A model generated the notes under the pieces. The model did no database searches. It was not told the DNA's origin and saw only the letters and a program-made list of their open reading frames with translations. The position numbers and the translations under genes were made by a program. Source: Streptomyces niphimycinicus (GTDB lineage Bacteria > Actinomycetota > Actinomycetes > Streptomycetales > Streptomycetaceae). Taken from it: 64,000 nucleotides of DNA. This document shows positions 55,937-63,998 of this stretch, one piece after another (within the stretch, counting starts at the first letter, position 1; the number at the start of each line of letters is the position of its first letter). The stretch lies in NCBI RefSeq assembly GCF_018883605.1, contig NZ_JAHLEM010000055.1, positions 1 through 64,000 on the forward strand, given 5' to 3'.

Positions 55937-57970
55937 TCAGCGCCGCCTGGCTCCCGAGAAGAGCGCGGACGTGGGCGAACCCAGGCCCGTGACGTGGTCG
56001 TAACCGCGCGTCGCGGACAGTCCGAGGTCGTGCCCGAAGGTGTGCAGGTAGACCTCGGGGAGGTCCGCCGAGAGTTCGCCGATCTTTTTGCCGGGGCCGA
56101 GCGGGGTGTCGGTGACATCGTGCAGCTCGGGACCGCCGTGCAGCGAATAGAGGTAGGGGTTGGCGAAGCCCGCGGGCCCATGGTTCCGCTGGTTCAAGAC
56201 GGCCAGCATTCCGGCCATGAGCGGTGCCGAGGCGCTGGTGCCGCCGGCCCCGTCGGGCTCGTAGCGCCCCGGTGCGTCCGAGGTGTTGACGTAGCCGAGC
56301 TTCATCGAGGTCTGCGGGTCGGCGTCGGCACTGATGTCGGGCACCGAGCGGCCGCCGGCCGGGGTGGTCGCGTCCTGGTAGGACGGCCGATGGAAGAGTT
56401 CGCTGGTGCCCCCTCCCGAGCCGCCGTCGTGGATGCCCGGCGGTTTGGGTTCCCATTTGCCCGTCTTGGTGTGGTACGTGCTCACGGTGTTTCCCCAGCC
56501 GGTCTCATATCGGTAGCGTCCGTTCCGGTCGAGGATCAGGCTCGTACCGCCGACGGAGGTCACCATCGGATCCGATGCGGGGTACTCGACGGCCGGACGG
56601 TCGTGCGGGATGTCGCCCCGGGGGCCCGTCGAATTGCCCTCGTCGCCGGAGGCGAAGGTGAACCCGATGCCCTCCACCGCGCCCAGGGCGAAGAGGTGGT
56701 GCATGCTCGCCGTCACGTCACCCGACATCTGCGATTCCACCCCCAGATACCAGGAGTTGGAGACGACGTCCGCCAGACGGCCGTCGACCACCTTCGCCGT
56801 CGCGTCGAACATCGGCCCCGGGGTGGGGCTCGCCTTCGACGCCGCCACATAGACCAGATCAGCATCCGGAGCCATGGCGCGCACGGACTCCAGATCCAGG
56901 ATCTGCTCCAACTCCTTGTCCGGGGTCTCCCGCGCCGGCGGGTTCGGCAGGTGCTCCTTGTACTGGCCCGCACGCAGCGGGGCAACGCCCTCGTGGCGGG
57001 CCCAGGCGTCCAGGTCCGCGGCCGCGTTCTTGCGGGCACCATTCAGGATCACCGCGACGGTCTGGCCCTTGCCCGTGGCGGAGATGGTGTCCAGCCCGTA
57101 CGCCTTGCGCATCTGCCGCGGGGTGTATCCGCCGCACATCTTCCAGGAGAACGTCTGCCCGTACGGCTTGACGACGGTGGCAGGCTTCTCCCCGAACCAC
57201 GCCGAGCAGTTGTGGTCCCCGCTGCCGCTGCCCACGGCCCTGACAGGACGACGTACCGGGTCGGCCCCGGGCACGCGGGACGCCTGCGCGGGCGCGTGAG
57301 CGCGGGCGCGGGCGTGAGCGGAAGGGTCGTCCTCGAACGCGTCGCCTTGGAAAGCGACGGGTGCGAGCCCGCCGACCGCCAGCACCGACGGGGCAACGGC
57401 ATTCGGCACGGTCACGGGTGTGACGGCCGTAGGGACGTGCACCGGCTTCTCCCGGCCGTTCCTGACGTCCTTGAGGACTGTGCCCAGCGCCTTCTCCACC
57501 TTCTGTGCCGGACCGGAGACCGGTAGGTAATGGGCGGTCGGGGAGCCGGGCTTGAGACCGGCCCCGCTGAGCCAGTCCCGCACGCGCTTCACCTGCGCGT
57601 CATCGACGCCGAAGCGTTCCCGCGCCTGGGCTGCCGTCAGGTACTTCTTGTAGTGCGCCGTGTCACGCGGATCCGACACTTGACGCGCGTACCGCTCCAG
57701 CCCGTCCTTGTCCCGCCCCGCGAGATAGACGCGGAACTCCACCTCCTTTCCGGGATCGACCCGGCCGCCGATCTTGGCACTCCCGAACGCGTGGGTGATA
57801 TCCGCCTCGGGGAATCCACCCGGTACACGACGGACGGCCGGGGCGTCCGCGTCACCCAGTGCGGCGAGGGCCGGCGCGGCGATCCCGCCCAGGCTTATGG
57901 CCACCAGCGGCGCTATGACCAGCGTTGTTCGTCGTCGGCTACGTCGTCGTCGGCTACGCGGATGCGTCAT
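55937..57970 (-). CDS. S53 serine-carboxyl peptidase (sedolisin/kumamolisin-like), secreted
   Basis: 677 residues. Signal peptide after [12 protein letters not shown] (LVIAPLVAISLGGIAAPALA), activation propeptide to about residue 230 (HYKKYLTAAQARERFGV), then the catalytic domain. Catalytic residues are visible: Glu and Asp in ELEQILDLES (E-x3-D), SGDEGN for the oxyanion Asp region, and Ser in GGTSASAPLMAG; the C-terminal YDHVTGLGSP calcium site is present. Active in acid outside the cell. The ATG at 57970 has GGAGGAG eight bases upstream; the longer open frame lacks a signal at its start. Confidence 0.92.
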   Translation of the reverse strand: MTHPRSRRRRSRRRTTLVIAPLVAISLGGIAAPALAALGDADAPAVRRVPGGFPEADITHAFGSAKIGGRVDPGKEVEFRVYLAGRDKDGLERYARQVSDPRDTAHYKKYLTAAQARERFGVDDAQVKRVRDWLSGAGLKPGSPTAHYLPVSGPAQKVEKALGTVLKDVRNGREKPVHVPTAVTPVTVPNAVAPSVLAVGGLAPVAFQGDAFEDDPSAHARARAHAPAQASRVPGADPVRRPVRAVGSGSGDHNCSAWFGEKPATVVKPYGQTFSWKMCGGYTPRQMRKAYGLDTISATGKGQTVAVILNGARKNAAADLDAWARHEGVAPLRAGQYKEHLPNPPARETPDKELEQILDLESVRAMAPDADLVYVAASKASPTPGPMFDATAKVVDGRLADVVSNSWYLGVESQMSGDVTASMHHLFALGAVEGIGFTFASGDEGNSTGPRGDIPHDRPAVEYPASDPMVTSVGGTSLILDRNGRYRYETGWGNTVSTYHTKTGKWEPKPPGIHDGGSGGGTSELFHRPSYQDATTPAGGRSVPDISADADPQTSMKLGYVNTSDAPGRYEPDGAGGTSASAPLMAGMLAVLNQRNHGPAGFANPYLYSLHGGPELHDVTDTPLGPGKKIGELSADLPEVYLHTFGHDLGLSATRGYDHVTGLGSPTSALFSGARRR

Positions 57971-58189
57971 TGAGAAGCTCCTCCCGGGGGCGACGGTCAA
58001 CCGCCCCGAAAACGGTGAGTGGTACTCAAGGAACCGGTCGGGGGGCGATTCGGGTTGCCCGCTGCCTTGCGATGGTTCGCGACCGCGGCGGGATCCGTGG
58101 AAAGCCGAGCGCGATGCTCGCGAAGAGGACCAGGCCGATGGTGTGCTGACGGTGCCGAAGGGCCCCACCGCTTGCGCCGCGCCCGCGAG

Positions 58190-59128
58190 TTACTCGGCCG
58201 GAACCCGCGGCACCGCTCGATCGCGGACTGGATCCTCCGCGAGCTGCGCCGACCGGTCGGGGCGGCGGCGCGCGGTGGTGGCCGTCACGCCGATCACGCA
58301 CACCGCCATGCCCGCGAGGGCGGTCCACCCGGGCGCGTCCCCGAACATCGCGTAGGCCCACACCAGCGTGGTCGGGGGCGTGAGATAGATCAGCGCGCTG
58401 GTGCGGGTGACGCCGTTGCGGCGCAGGCTCAGCCAGTAGAAGCCGTAGCCGCCGACCGTGGAGAGCAGCACCGTCCAGGCCACGGCGGCCCAGAAGCCCC
58501 CGCCCGCCGGGGGCGCGGCATGGCCTCCGGCCACGGCGACGCCGGTGAACAGCACGGCGCTGACGAGGCAGTGGAGCGGTATGGCGTCCACGGGGGCGAG
58601 CGGCGCCCGCACCCTGCGTTCGAGGAAGCTCGCGGCCAGCAGCGCCGCCATGGCGGCGAACGGCAGCCCGTACGCCCAGGCCGGGGCGGCGGCCGGGCCC
58701 GTCGTCAGATCGCCCTGAACGACGAGCACGACCCCGCCGAGGCCGATGGCCAGCCCCGCCCACTGGCGCGGGCTCACCGTCTCGCCGAGCAGCCGCCCAG
58801 CCAGCGCGCCCGCCGCGAGCGGCTGCAACGCGGCGATCAGCGCGGCGGTGCCGGACGGCACGCCGAGCCCGACCGCCCAGACGATCCCGCCGAGATAGCC
58901 GCCCTGCGAGAGCGCTCCGATCGCCGTCTGCTCGGCCAGGGCGCGCGGGCCCAGTCTGCGGCGCCTGAACAGTGCCCACGCGCCCCCCAAGATCGCCGCC
59001 GCCGCGAGGAAGCGCCACATCAGCAGGGTGTCGGCGGGGGCCTCCCGGGTGCCGAGATCTGCTCCGATGAAGCCGGAGCTCCACATCACGACGAGTCCGA
59101 TGGCGGTGACGGCGGCGCTGACGGGCAT
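58190..59128 (-). CDS. EamA/DMT-family transporter
   Basis: 312 residues, ten membrane helices in two EamA repeats (VVMWSSGFIGADLGTREAPA; AALIAALQPLAAGALAGRLLGE; STVGGYGFYWLSLRRNGVTR; SALIYLTPPTTLVWAYAMFGD). A metabolite exporter of unknown substrate. It is divergent from a TetR regulator, with a perfect inverted repeat between them, so that regulator probably controls it. The ATG is at 59128. Confidence 0.9.
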   Translation of the reverse strand: MPVSAAVTAIGLVVMWSSGFIGADLGTREAPADTLLMWRFLAAAAILGGAWALFRRRRLGPRALAEQTAIGALSQGGYLGGIVWAVGLGVPSGTAALIAALQPLAAGALAGRLLGETVSPRQWAGLAIGLGGVVLVVQGDLTTGPAAAPAWAYGLPFAAMAALLAASFLERRVRAPLAPVDAIPLHCLVSAVLFTGVAVAGGHAAPPAGGGFWAAVAWTVLLSTVGGYGFYWLSLRRNGVTRTSALIYLTPPTTLVWAYAMFGDAPGWTALAGMAVCVIGVTATTARRRPDRSAQLAEDPVRDRAVPRVPAE

Positions 59129-59162
59129 GGGACGTCCTCGTTCTGGTCGGGATCTGCTCCGG

Positions 59163-59214
59163 GTATACCGATCTGTTTACTCCCTCGTCCACTAGACTAA
59201 ACAGATCGGTATAC
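59163..59214. promoter_or_regulatory. TetR operator: perfect 17-bp inverted repeat
   Basis: GTATACCGATCTGTTTA (59163-59179) and TAAACAGATCGGTATAC (59198-59214) are exact complements, with an 18-bp spacer. They sit between the divergent EamA and TetR start codons. The repeated core CCGATCTGTTTA is AT-rich relative to the genome. The layout suggests two TetR sites or one large palindrome covering both promoters. Confidence 0.85.
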
Positions 59215-59245
59215 ACGTCAACCCCGACCCGGAGGTGATCACGGC

Positions 59246-59821
59246 ATGGAAGCGCCTACGGGAGTGCTCACCCCCGCCGCGCGCCGCATCCTCGACGCCG
59301 CCGCCGAGCTGTTCTACGGCCAGGGGATCAACGCGGTCGGCGTGGATCTGATCGCCAAGCGCTCCGGCGTCACGAAGAAGACGCTGTACGACCGCTTCGG
59401 CTCCAAGGAGGCCCTGGTCGCCGCGTATCTGCGGGAGCGCGATGAGCGGTGGCGGGCGTGGCTCACCGCCGAGGTCGAGAAGTCGCCCCCGGCGGACCGC
59501 GCCCTGGCCACGTTCGACGCGCTCGCGGAGTGGGTGTGCCGCGAGAACCCGCGCGGCTGCGGTTTCGTGAACGCGGCGGCCGAACTCCCGGACGCCGCCC
59601 ATCCGGCCCGCCAGGTGATCGCCGACCAGAAGCGATGGCTGCGCGGATATCTGCGGCAACTGTGCGAGGAGGCGGGCGTGACGGGCCCCGACGAGCTGGC
59701 GGACGAACTGCTGCTGCTCCATGAGGGCGCGACGGTGCTGAACGGGCTCTCGGTGGTCGCCGATGCCGTCGGCATCGCGCGGCGGCTAGCCGCGCGGGCG
59801 CTGGAGCGGGCCCGGGTCTGA
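59246..59821 (+). CDS. TetR-family regulator
   Basis: 191 residues. Helix-turn-helix ARRILDAAAELFYGQGINAVGVDLIAKRSGVTKKTLYDRFGSKE; the C-terminal domain has RGCGFVNAAAELPDAAHPAR, common in TetR proteins controlling drug-export divergons. The ATG is at 59246. It most likely represses itself and the EamA gene through the inverted repeat. Its 3' end overlaps the convergent HATPase gene by 36 bp. Confidence 0.92.
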   Translation: MEAPTGVLTPAARRILDAAAELFYGQGINAVGVDLIAKRSGVTKKTLYDRFGSKEALVAAYLRERDERWRAWLTAEVEKSPPADRALATFDALAEWVCRENPRGCGFVNAAAELPDAAHPARQVIADQKRWLRGYLRQLCEEAGVTGPDELADELLLLHEGATVLNGLSVVADAVGIARRLAARALERARV

Positions 59822-60304
59822 GCCCGACGGTTTGGTCTCGGTCGCGACCTTGGCCCATACGGTCTTCCCGGGCCCGCCGCCGGACCGGGGCCCGACCGCC
59901 CAGCGCTCGGCGAGCCGCGAGACGAGGTACAGACCGCGTCCGGTTTCGGCGTCGGGCGCGGCGGTGGTGAGCGTGGGCCGCGTCTCGGTGCGGGTGTCCG
60001 ACACCTCGATACGGATCGTCCCGGACGCGTCGCCCAGGGGCGCGGTCAGCCGTACGTGGAAGTCCCGCCCCGGGACGCGGCCATGCCGCACCGCGTTGGC
60101 GGCCAGCTCGCTCGCGATCAGGGTCGTGGTCTCGTTGGGGCCGGAATCGTATGGGTAGCCCCATGCGGCGAGCCGGTGCGACACAAGTCGCCGAGCGAGG
60201 CGCGCACCGCGAGGCGTCGAGGTGAAGCGCATGGCGAACTCGCGCGGCGCGGGCGCTGGTTGTCCCGGCCGCGTACCTCGTGAGGGGGCATTTTCGGTCG
60301 TCAT
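59786..60304 (-). CDS. HATPase_c anti-sigma-type ATP-binding protein
   Basis: 172 residues. The Bergerat ATP fold is visible: ETTTLIASELAANAVRHGRV (N-box), IRIEVSDTRTETRP (DxR/SDTR form), TGRGLYLVSRLAERWAV (G2 box) and GKTVWAKV. It is the RsbW-like type common in Streptomyces next to WhiJ-like XRE proteins. The ATG at 60304 was chosen; the longer frame is non-homologous. It is divergent from the XRE gene, with an inverted repeat between them. Confidence 0.88.
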   Translation of the reverse strand: MTTENAPSRGTRPGQPAPAPREFAMRFTSTPRGARLARRLVSHRLAAWGYPYDSGPNETTTLIASELAANAVRHGRVPGRDFHVRLTAPLGDASGTIRIEVSDTRTETRPTLTTAAPDAETGRGLYLVSRLAERWAVGPRSGGGPGKTVWAKVATETKPSGSDPGPLQRPRG

Positions 60305-60347
60305 GGGCACGAGCCTTGCGGGGACGCGCCTAGCCTGACCAGGAAGC

Positions 60348-60378
60348 GTGCAAGTACGGACCGTGTCTGTACGTGCAC
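60348..60378. promoter_or_regulatory. Inverted repeat between HATPase and XRE genes
   Basis: GTGCAAGTAC (60348-60357) and GTACGTGCAC (60369-60378): 10-bp arms, nine of ten symmetric, spacer 11 bases. It lies 27 bp before the XRE start and 44 bp before the HATPase start, so it is a likely operator for the XRE regulator. Confidence 0.65.
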
Positions 60379-60404
60379 ACCAGGTGTGATGGGAGGCATG
60401 CGAC

Positions 60405-61215
60405 ATGGCGGGTACGGAACGGTCCCCGTTCCTGAGGGGCTTCGGGAGGCAGGTGAAGCTGTTCCGGGAACGGGCCGGGCTCACCCAGGCGGACTTAGGG
60501 ACGCGTATCGGGTACAGCCCGGACCAGGTGGCGTCGGTGGAGTGCGGGCGACGCATTCCCAAGCCGGAGCTGGTCGACAAGGCCGATGAGGCGCTGGACG
60601 CCGGGGGCGTCCTCAAGGCGATGAAGGAGGAGTTGGCGCACGCGCGGTATCCGGCGTTCTTCCGCGACGCGGCGCGGTTGGAGGCTGAAGCGGTTGAGGT
60701 TCAGGTGTACGACACGCATGTGGTGAACGGCCTCTTGCAGACGGAGGACTACGCGCGGGCCACATTCACGATGCGCCGTCCACACCTGGATGAAGAAGTC
60801 ATCGAACAGCGAGTTGCCGCACGAATGGAGCGTCACGCGATTTTCGGTACGCGCCCCGCTCCCCTTCTGGGCTTCGTCATCGAAGAGTCCGTCCTGCGGC
60901 GGCTGTTCGGCGGGGTACAGGTTCTCCGCGGGCAGTTGGAACAGATGCTCCTCATCGGAGAAAAGCGCAATGTGGAGATCCAGGTGATGCCCCTCAGCCG
61001 GGAGGACAATGCGGGTGTGGACGGGCCCTTCACGCTGATGACGCCCAAGGGGGGGTGAGCAGCTCGCATACCTCGAAGGCCAGGGGCGCAGTACCTTGCT
61101 CACCGACAGGGAAGAAGTCCGCGCCATCGCCGCACGGTATGGAATCATCCGGGCCCAGGCTCTCACGCCACGGGAGTCGTCCACCTTCATCGAGAAGTTG
61201 CTGGGAGAGCTATGA
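60405..61215 (+). pseudogene. WhiJ-like XRE regulator (HTH + DUF5753), frameshifted in a G7 run
   Basis: N-terminal XRE helix-turn-helix (FRERAGLTQADLGTRIGYSP) and DUF5753 domain (VQVYDTHVVNGLLQTEDYAR). The frame ends early at 61058 (217 residues) because of seven G at 61049-61055; with six, it would read on as GEQLAYLEGQGRSTLLTDRE and ARYGIIRAQALTPRESSTF to a TGA at 61213, giving about 270 residues. Both parts are well preserved, so a recent mutation, a sequencing error or slippage is likely. The full-length stop overlaps the DUF397 ATG (ATGA). Start 60405 with GGGAGG at good spacing. Confidence 0.85.
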
Positions 61216-61478
61216 GCAGGGACATACGCGAACTGGCTTGGTTCAAGAGCAGCTACAGCGGCGGCGAAGGCGGCCAGTGCGTCGAGGTCGCCATGGACTG
61301 GCGTAAGAGCAGCTACAGCGGCGGCGAGGGCGGCGAGTGCGTTGAGGTTGCCGCATGCCGCCCAGGCACCGTGCATGTGCGGGACAGCAAGAACACCGAC
61401 GGCCCGAACCTTACGTTCCCCGCAGCCGCGTGGGCCGAGTTCGTAGCGTTCACCGCACCCGCGAGCGCAAGCGCCTAG
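61212..61478 (+). CDS. DUF397 protein with duplicated core motif
   Basis: 88 residues. DUF397 proteins are small partners of XRE/WhiJ-like regulators. The hallmark (F/W)(K/R)(K/S)SSYSGGEGG-CVEVA occurs twice: WFKSSYSGGEGGQCVEVA and WRKSSYSGGEGGECVEVA, followed once by RDSKNTDGPNLTFPAAAWAEFV. Ordinary members have one copy (about 60-70 residues). The ATG overlaps the intended stop of the XRE gene. Confidence 0.9.
   Translation: MSRDIRELAWFKSSYSGGEGGQCVEVAMDWRKSSYSGGEGGECVEVAACRPGTVHVRDSKNTDGPNLTFPAAAWAEFVAFTAPASASA
61245..61352 (+). repeat. 60-bp-period tandem duplication in the DUF397 gene
   Basis: 61245-61292 and 61305-61352 match in 44 of 48 positions by eye; a 12-base segment (ATGGACTGGCGT) separates them. 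All differences are silent or conservative except one Gln/Glu change. Confidence 0.85.
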
Positions 61479-61482
61479 TTGA

Positions 61483-61519
61483 ACAGTCCAGCCTGTTCAG
61501 TTTGGACTGGACAGGCTGG
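61483..61519. promoter_or_regulatory. MarR operator candidate
   Basis: CCAGCCTGT (61488-61496) and ACAGGCTGG (61511-61519) are perfect 9-bp arms; a second, nested inverted repeat CAGTCCA/TGGACTG overlaps them. It lies 25 bp before the MarR start. Confidence 0.65.
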
Positions 61520-61543
61520 CCTGAAGAAATTACCGTGAGGGGC

Positions 61544-61993
61544 ATGGCAGAGACCCCTCGCGGCATGTCCGCGTCCGCCGTGCGCGCCGCGCATGAGATC
61601 CGTGTGGTGATCGGCCGGCTGCGGCGGCGGATCAAGGAGTCGTACGACCTCGAGGAACTCACCCCCTCGCAGACGTCCGCGCTCAGCAGGCTCAGCAAGG
61701 AGGGCCCCGCCTCGACCAGCGCCTTGGCGGCGGCCGAGCGCGTGCGGCCGCAGTCGATGGCGGCCACGCTCGCCGTGCTGGAGGAGCGCGGGCTGATCCA
61801 GCGGCGCCCCGATCCCCATGACGGGCGGCGGCAGTTGGTCTCGGTGAGCGAGACCGGCAGCGTGTTCCTGGACGACAAGCGGCGGGCGGGCGAGGAATGG
61901 CTCGCCCAGGCCCTGGAGACCGGCTATACGGAAGTGGAACGGGAGACCATCCTCGAGGCGCTGGCCCTGCTGGACCGGCTCAGCCGAGCATGA
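61544..61993 (+). CDS. MarR-family regulator
   Basis: 149 residues. Winged helix: LTPSQTSALSRLSKEGPASTSALAAAERVRPQSMAATLAVLEERGLIQRRPDPHDGRR, with the DxR wing. The ATG at 61544 is chosen; GTG 61535 is also possible because the GAGGGG site almost touches the ATG. It is first in an operon with an MFS exporter and an isochorismatase-like protein; the stop overlaps the MFS ATG. Repression of the operon through the site at 61483-61519 is likely. Confidence 0.88.
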   Translation: MAETPRGMSASAVRAAHEIRVVIGRLRRRIKESYDLEELTPSQTSALSRLSKEGPASTSALAAAERVRPQSMAATLAVLEERGLIQRRPDPHDGRRQLVSVSETGSVFLDDKRRAGEEWLAQALETGYTEVERETILEALALLDRLSRA

Positions 61994-63426
61994 TCGAGCG
62001 GCTCACCCGACGCAAGACCAAAACCACCGCGCGGGGCTCCTTCGACCGTAAGCTCCTCGCGCCGATGATGCTGGGTTCGATGCTGAACCCGGTCAACTCC
62101 TCCATCATCTCGGTGTCGTTGGTGCCGATCGGCGCCGCGTTCGGGGCGCCGCCGTCGCAGACGGCCTGGCTGGTCTCCGCGCTCTATCTGGCCACCTCGA
62201 TAGGCCAGCCGGTCATGGGCCGGCTGATCGACCTCTACGGGCCGCGCCGTCTCTTCCTCGCCGGGGCGGCGCTGACCGGGATCGCGGGCCTGATCGGTCT
62301 GCTCGCCCCGAACCTGGGGACGCTGATCATCGCGCGGGTGGTGCTCGGGTTCGGCACCTGTGCGGGCTATCCGGCCGCGATGTACCTCATCCGTGGGGAG
62401 GCCCGGCGGACCGGCCAGGAGAGCCCCGCCGCGATCCTCGCCACGATCGCGGTCGCCAGTCAGACCATCGCGGTCATCGGACCGCCCCTGGGCGGACTGC
62501 TGATCGGGCTGGGCGGCTGGCGCTCCACGTTCGCCGTCAACATCCCGCTGGCGGCGGCCGGTCTGATCCTCGGCGTACTGCGTCTGCCCAAGGAGCGGCC
62601 CCTGGCGGAACGCACCGGCGAGCGCGTCCGGCTGGACCTGATCGGCATGGGGCTGTTCGCCGCGACGCTCGTCTCGCTGCTGCTGTTCCTGATGGAGCCG
62701 CGAGCCGACCGGTGGTATCTGCCGGTGCTGATGGCGGTGGCGGCGGCCGGGTTCGCGGTGCGGGAGCTGCGGGCAGCGGAGCCGTTCATCGATCTGCGGG
62801 TGTTCGGCGGCAATCTGCCCCTGCTGCTCACCTATGCCCGCGCGCTCCTCGTCTCCGTCGTCTCGTACGTCTTTCTGTACGGCTACACCCAGTGGCTCCA
62901 GGACGGCCGGGGACTGACGGCCTCACAGGCGGGGCTCGCCCAACTGCCCCTGTTCCTGACCGGGATCGCGGTGTCCACGGCCACCGGCCGCCGCGCCGCC
63001 GTGCGCGGCAAGCTGCTCGTGGGCGCCGTGGCGCAGATCGTCGGCTGCTCCCTGCTGCTCCTGCTCCAGCCGCACAGCGCGATAGGGCTGCTGATCACCG
63101 TCGCGCTCGTCTTCGGCATACCGCAGGGGCTGATCAACCTCGCCCTGCAGAACGCGGTGTACCACCAGGCCGATCCGGAGCGGATGGGCTCCTCGGCGGG
63201 GCTGCTCCGCACCTTCTTCTACCTCGGCGCGATCGTCGCCTCCAGCGCCAACGGCGCCTTCTTCGGCGCCCGCGCCGACACCGGCGGGCTGCACGGCCTG
63301 GCCTGGTTCATGCTCGCCATCACCGGCCTGTGCCTGGCGCTGACGCTCGTGGACCGCTCGCTGGGCCGTATCGGGTCCGAGGATTCCTCTCCCGCGCAAC
63401 AACCGACGCAGCGAAAGGCTTCGTGA
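61990..63426 (+). CDS. MFS drug exporter (DHA2/EmrB-QacA-like)
   Basis: 478 residues, about fourteen membrane helices. LNPVNSSIISVSLVPIGAAFG near the N-terminus, GRLIDLYGPRRLFLAGA (motif A) and LGFGTCAGYPAAMYLIRGEA (motif B/C region), followed by IGPPLGGLLIGLGGWRSTF (motif C). Drug or metabolite efflux. ATGA overlap with marR and GTGA overlap with the next gene. Confidence 0.9.
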   Translation: MIERLTRRKTKTTARGSFDRKLLAPMMLGSMLNPVNSSIISVSLVPIGAAFGAPPSQTAWLVSALYLATSIGQPVMGRLIDLYGPRRLFLAGAALTGIAGLIGLLAPNLGTLIIARVVLGFGTCAGYPAAMYLIRGEARRTGQESPAAILATIAVASQTIAVIGPPLGGLLIGLGGWRSTFAVNIPLAAAGLILGVLRLPKERPLAERTGERVRLDLIGMGLFAATLVSLLLFLMEPRADRWYLPVLMAVAAAGFAVRELRAAEPFIDLRVFGGNLPLLLTYARALLVSVVSYVFLYGYTQWLQDGRGLTASQAGLAQLPLFLTGIAVSTATGRRAAVRGKLLVGAVAQIVGCSLLLLLQPHSAIGLLITVALVFGIPQGLINLALQNAVYHQADPERMGSSAGLLRTFFYLGAIVASSANGAFFGARADTGGLHGLAWFMLAITGLCLALTLVDRSLGRIGSEDSSPAQQPTQRKAS

Positions 63427-63998
63427 ACGTGAACGTGAACATGGACGCGAACAAGACGGCTCTGCTCGTGATGGACGTCCAGGAGGGCATCGTGAGCCGG
63501 ATCGCGGGCTCCGGGTATCTGCCGCGTCTCGTGGGCGCGGTGGAGGCGGCCCGTACCGCCGGGATCCCTGTCCTGCACATCGTGGTCGGCTTCCGGTCCG
63601 GGCACCCGGAGGTCTCTGACCGCAACGCGTCATTCAGCGCCCTTCCGGCGGGCGCCTTCACACCCGAGGATCCGAACGCCGCCATCCATCCGGACATCGC
63701 GGCCCGGACCGACGAGATCGTGATCACCAAGAAGCGGGTAAGCGCCTTCGCGGGCAGCGACCTGGAGATGGTCCTGCGGGCCCGTGGGATCACGCATCTC
63801 GTCCTGAGCGGCATTGCGACCAGTGGCGTCGTCCTCTCCACCCTGCGCCAGGCCGCCGACCTCGACTATCGGCTCACCGTGCTGGCCGACGGCTGCGCCG
63901 ACTCCGACGAAGAGGTCCACCGGGTGCTCACCGAGAAGGTGTTCCCCCGCCAGGCCGAGGTCACGACGGTGGAGGAGTGGGCCGCTGCGGTGGGGTGA
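63423..63998 (+). CDS. Isochorismatase-family hydrolase lacking the catalytic Cys
   Basis: 191 residues with the isochorismatase fold. Asp in LLVMDVQEGIV and Lys in VITKKRVSAFAGSDL fit the catalytic pair; the strand that carries the Cys in nicotinamidase-like members reads SGIATSGVVLST, with Gly at the Cys place as in true isochorismatases. The GTG start at 63423 overlaps the MFS stop, with AAAGG upstream; three GTGAAC hexamers (63423-63440) give alternative in-frame starts. The stop is two bases before the window edge. Confidence 0.88.
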   Translation: MNVNVNMDANKTALLVMDVQEGIVSRIAGSGYLPRLVGAVEAARTAGIPVLHIVVGFRSGHPEVSDRNASFSALPAGAFTPEDPNAAIHPDIAARTDEIVITKKRVSAFAGSDLEMVLRARGITHLVLSGIATSGVVLSTLRQAADLDYRLTVLADGCADSDEEVHRVLTEKVFPRQAEVTTVEEWAAAVG

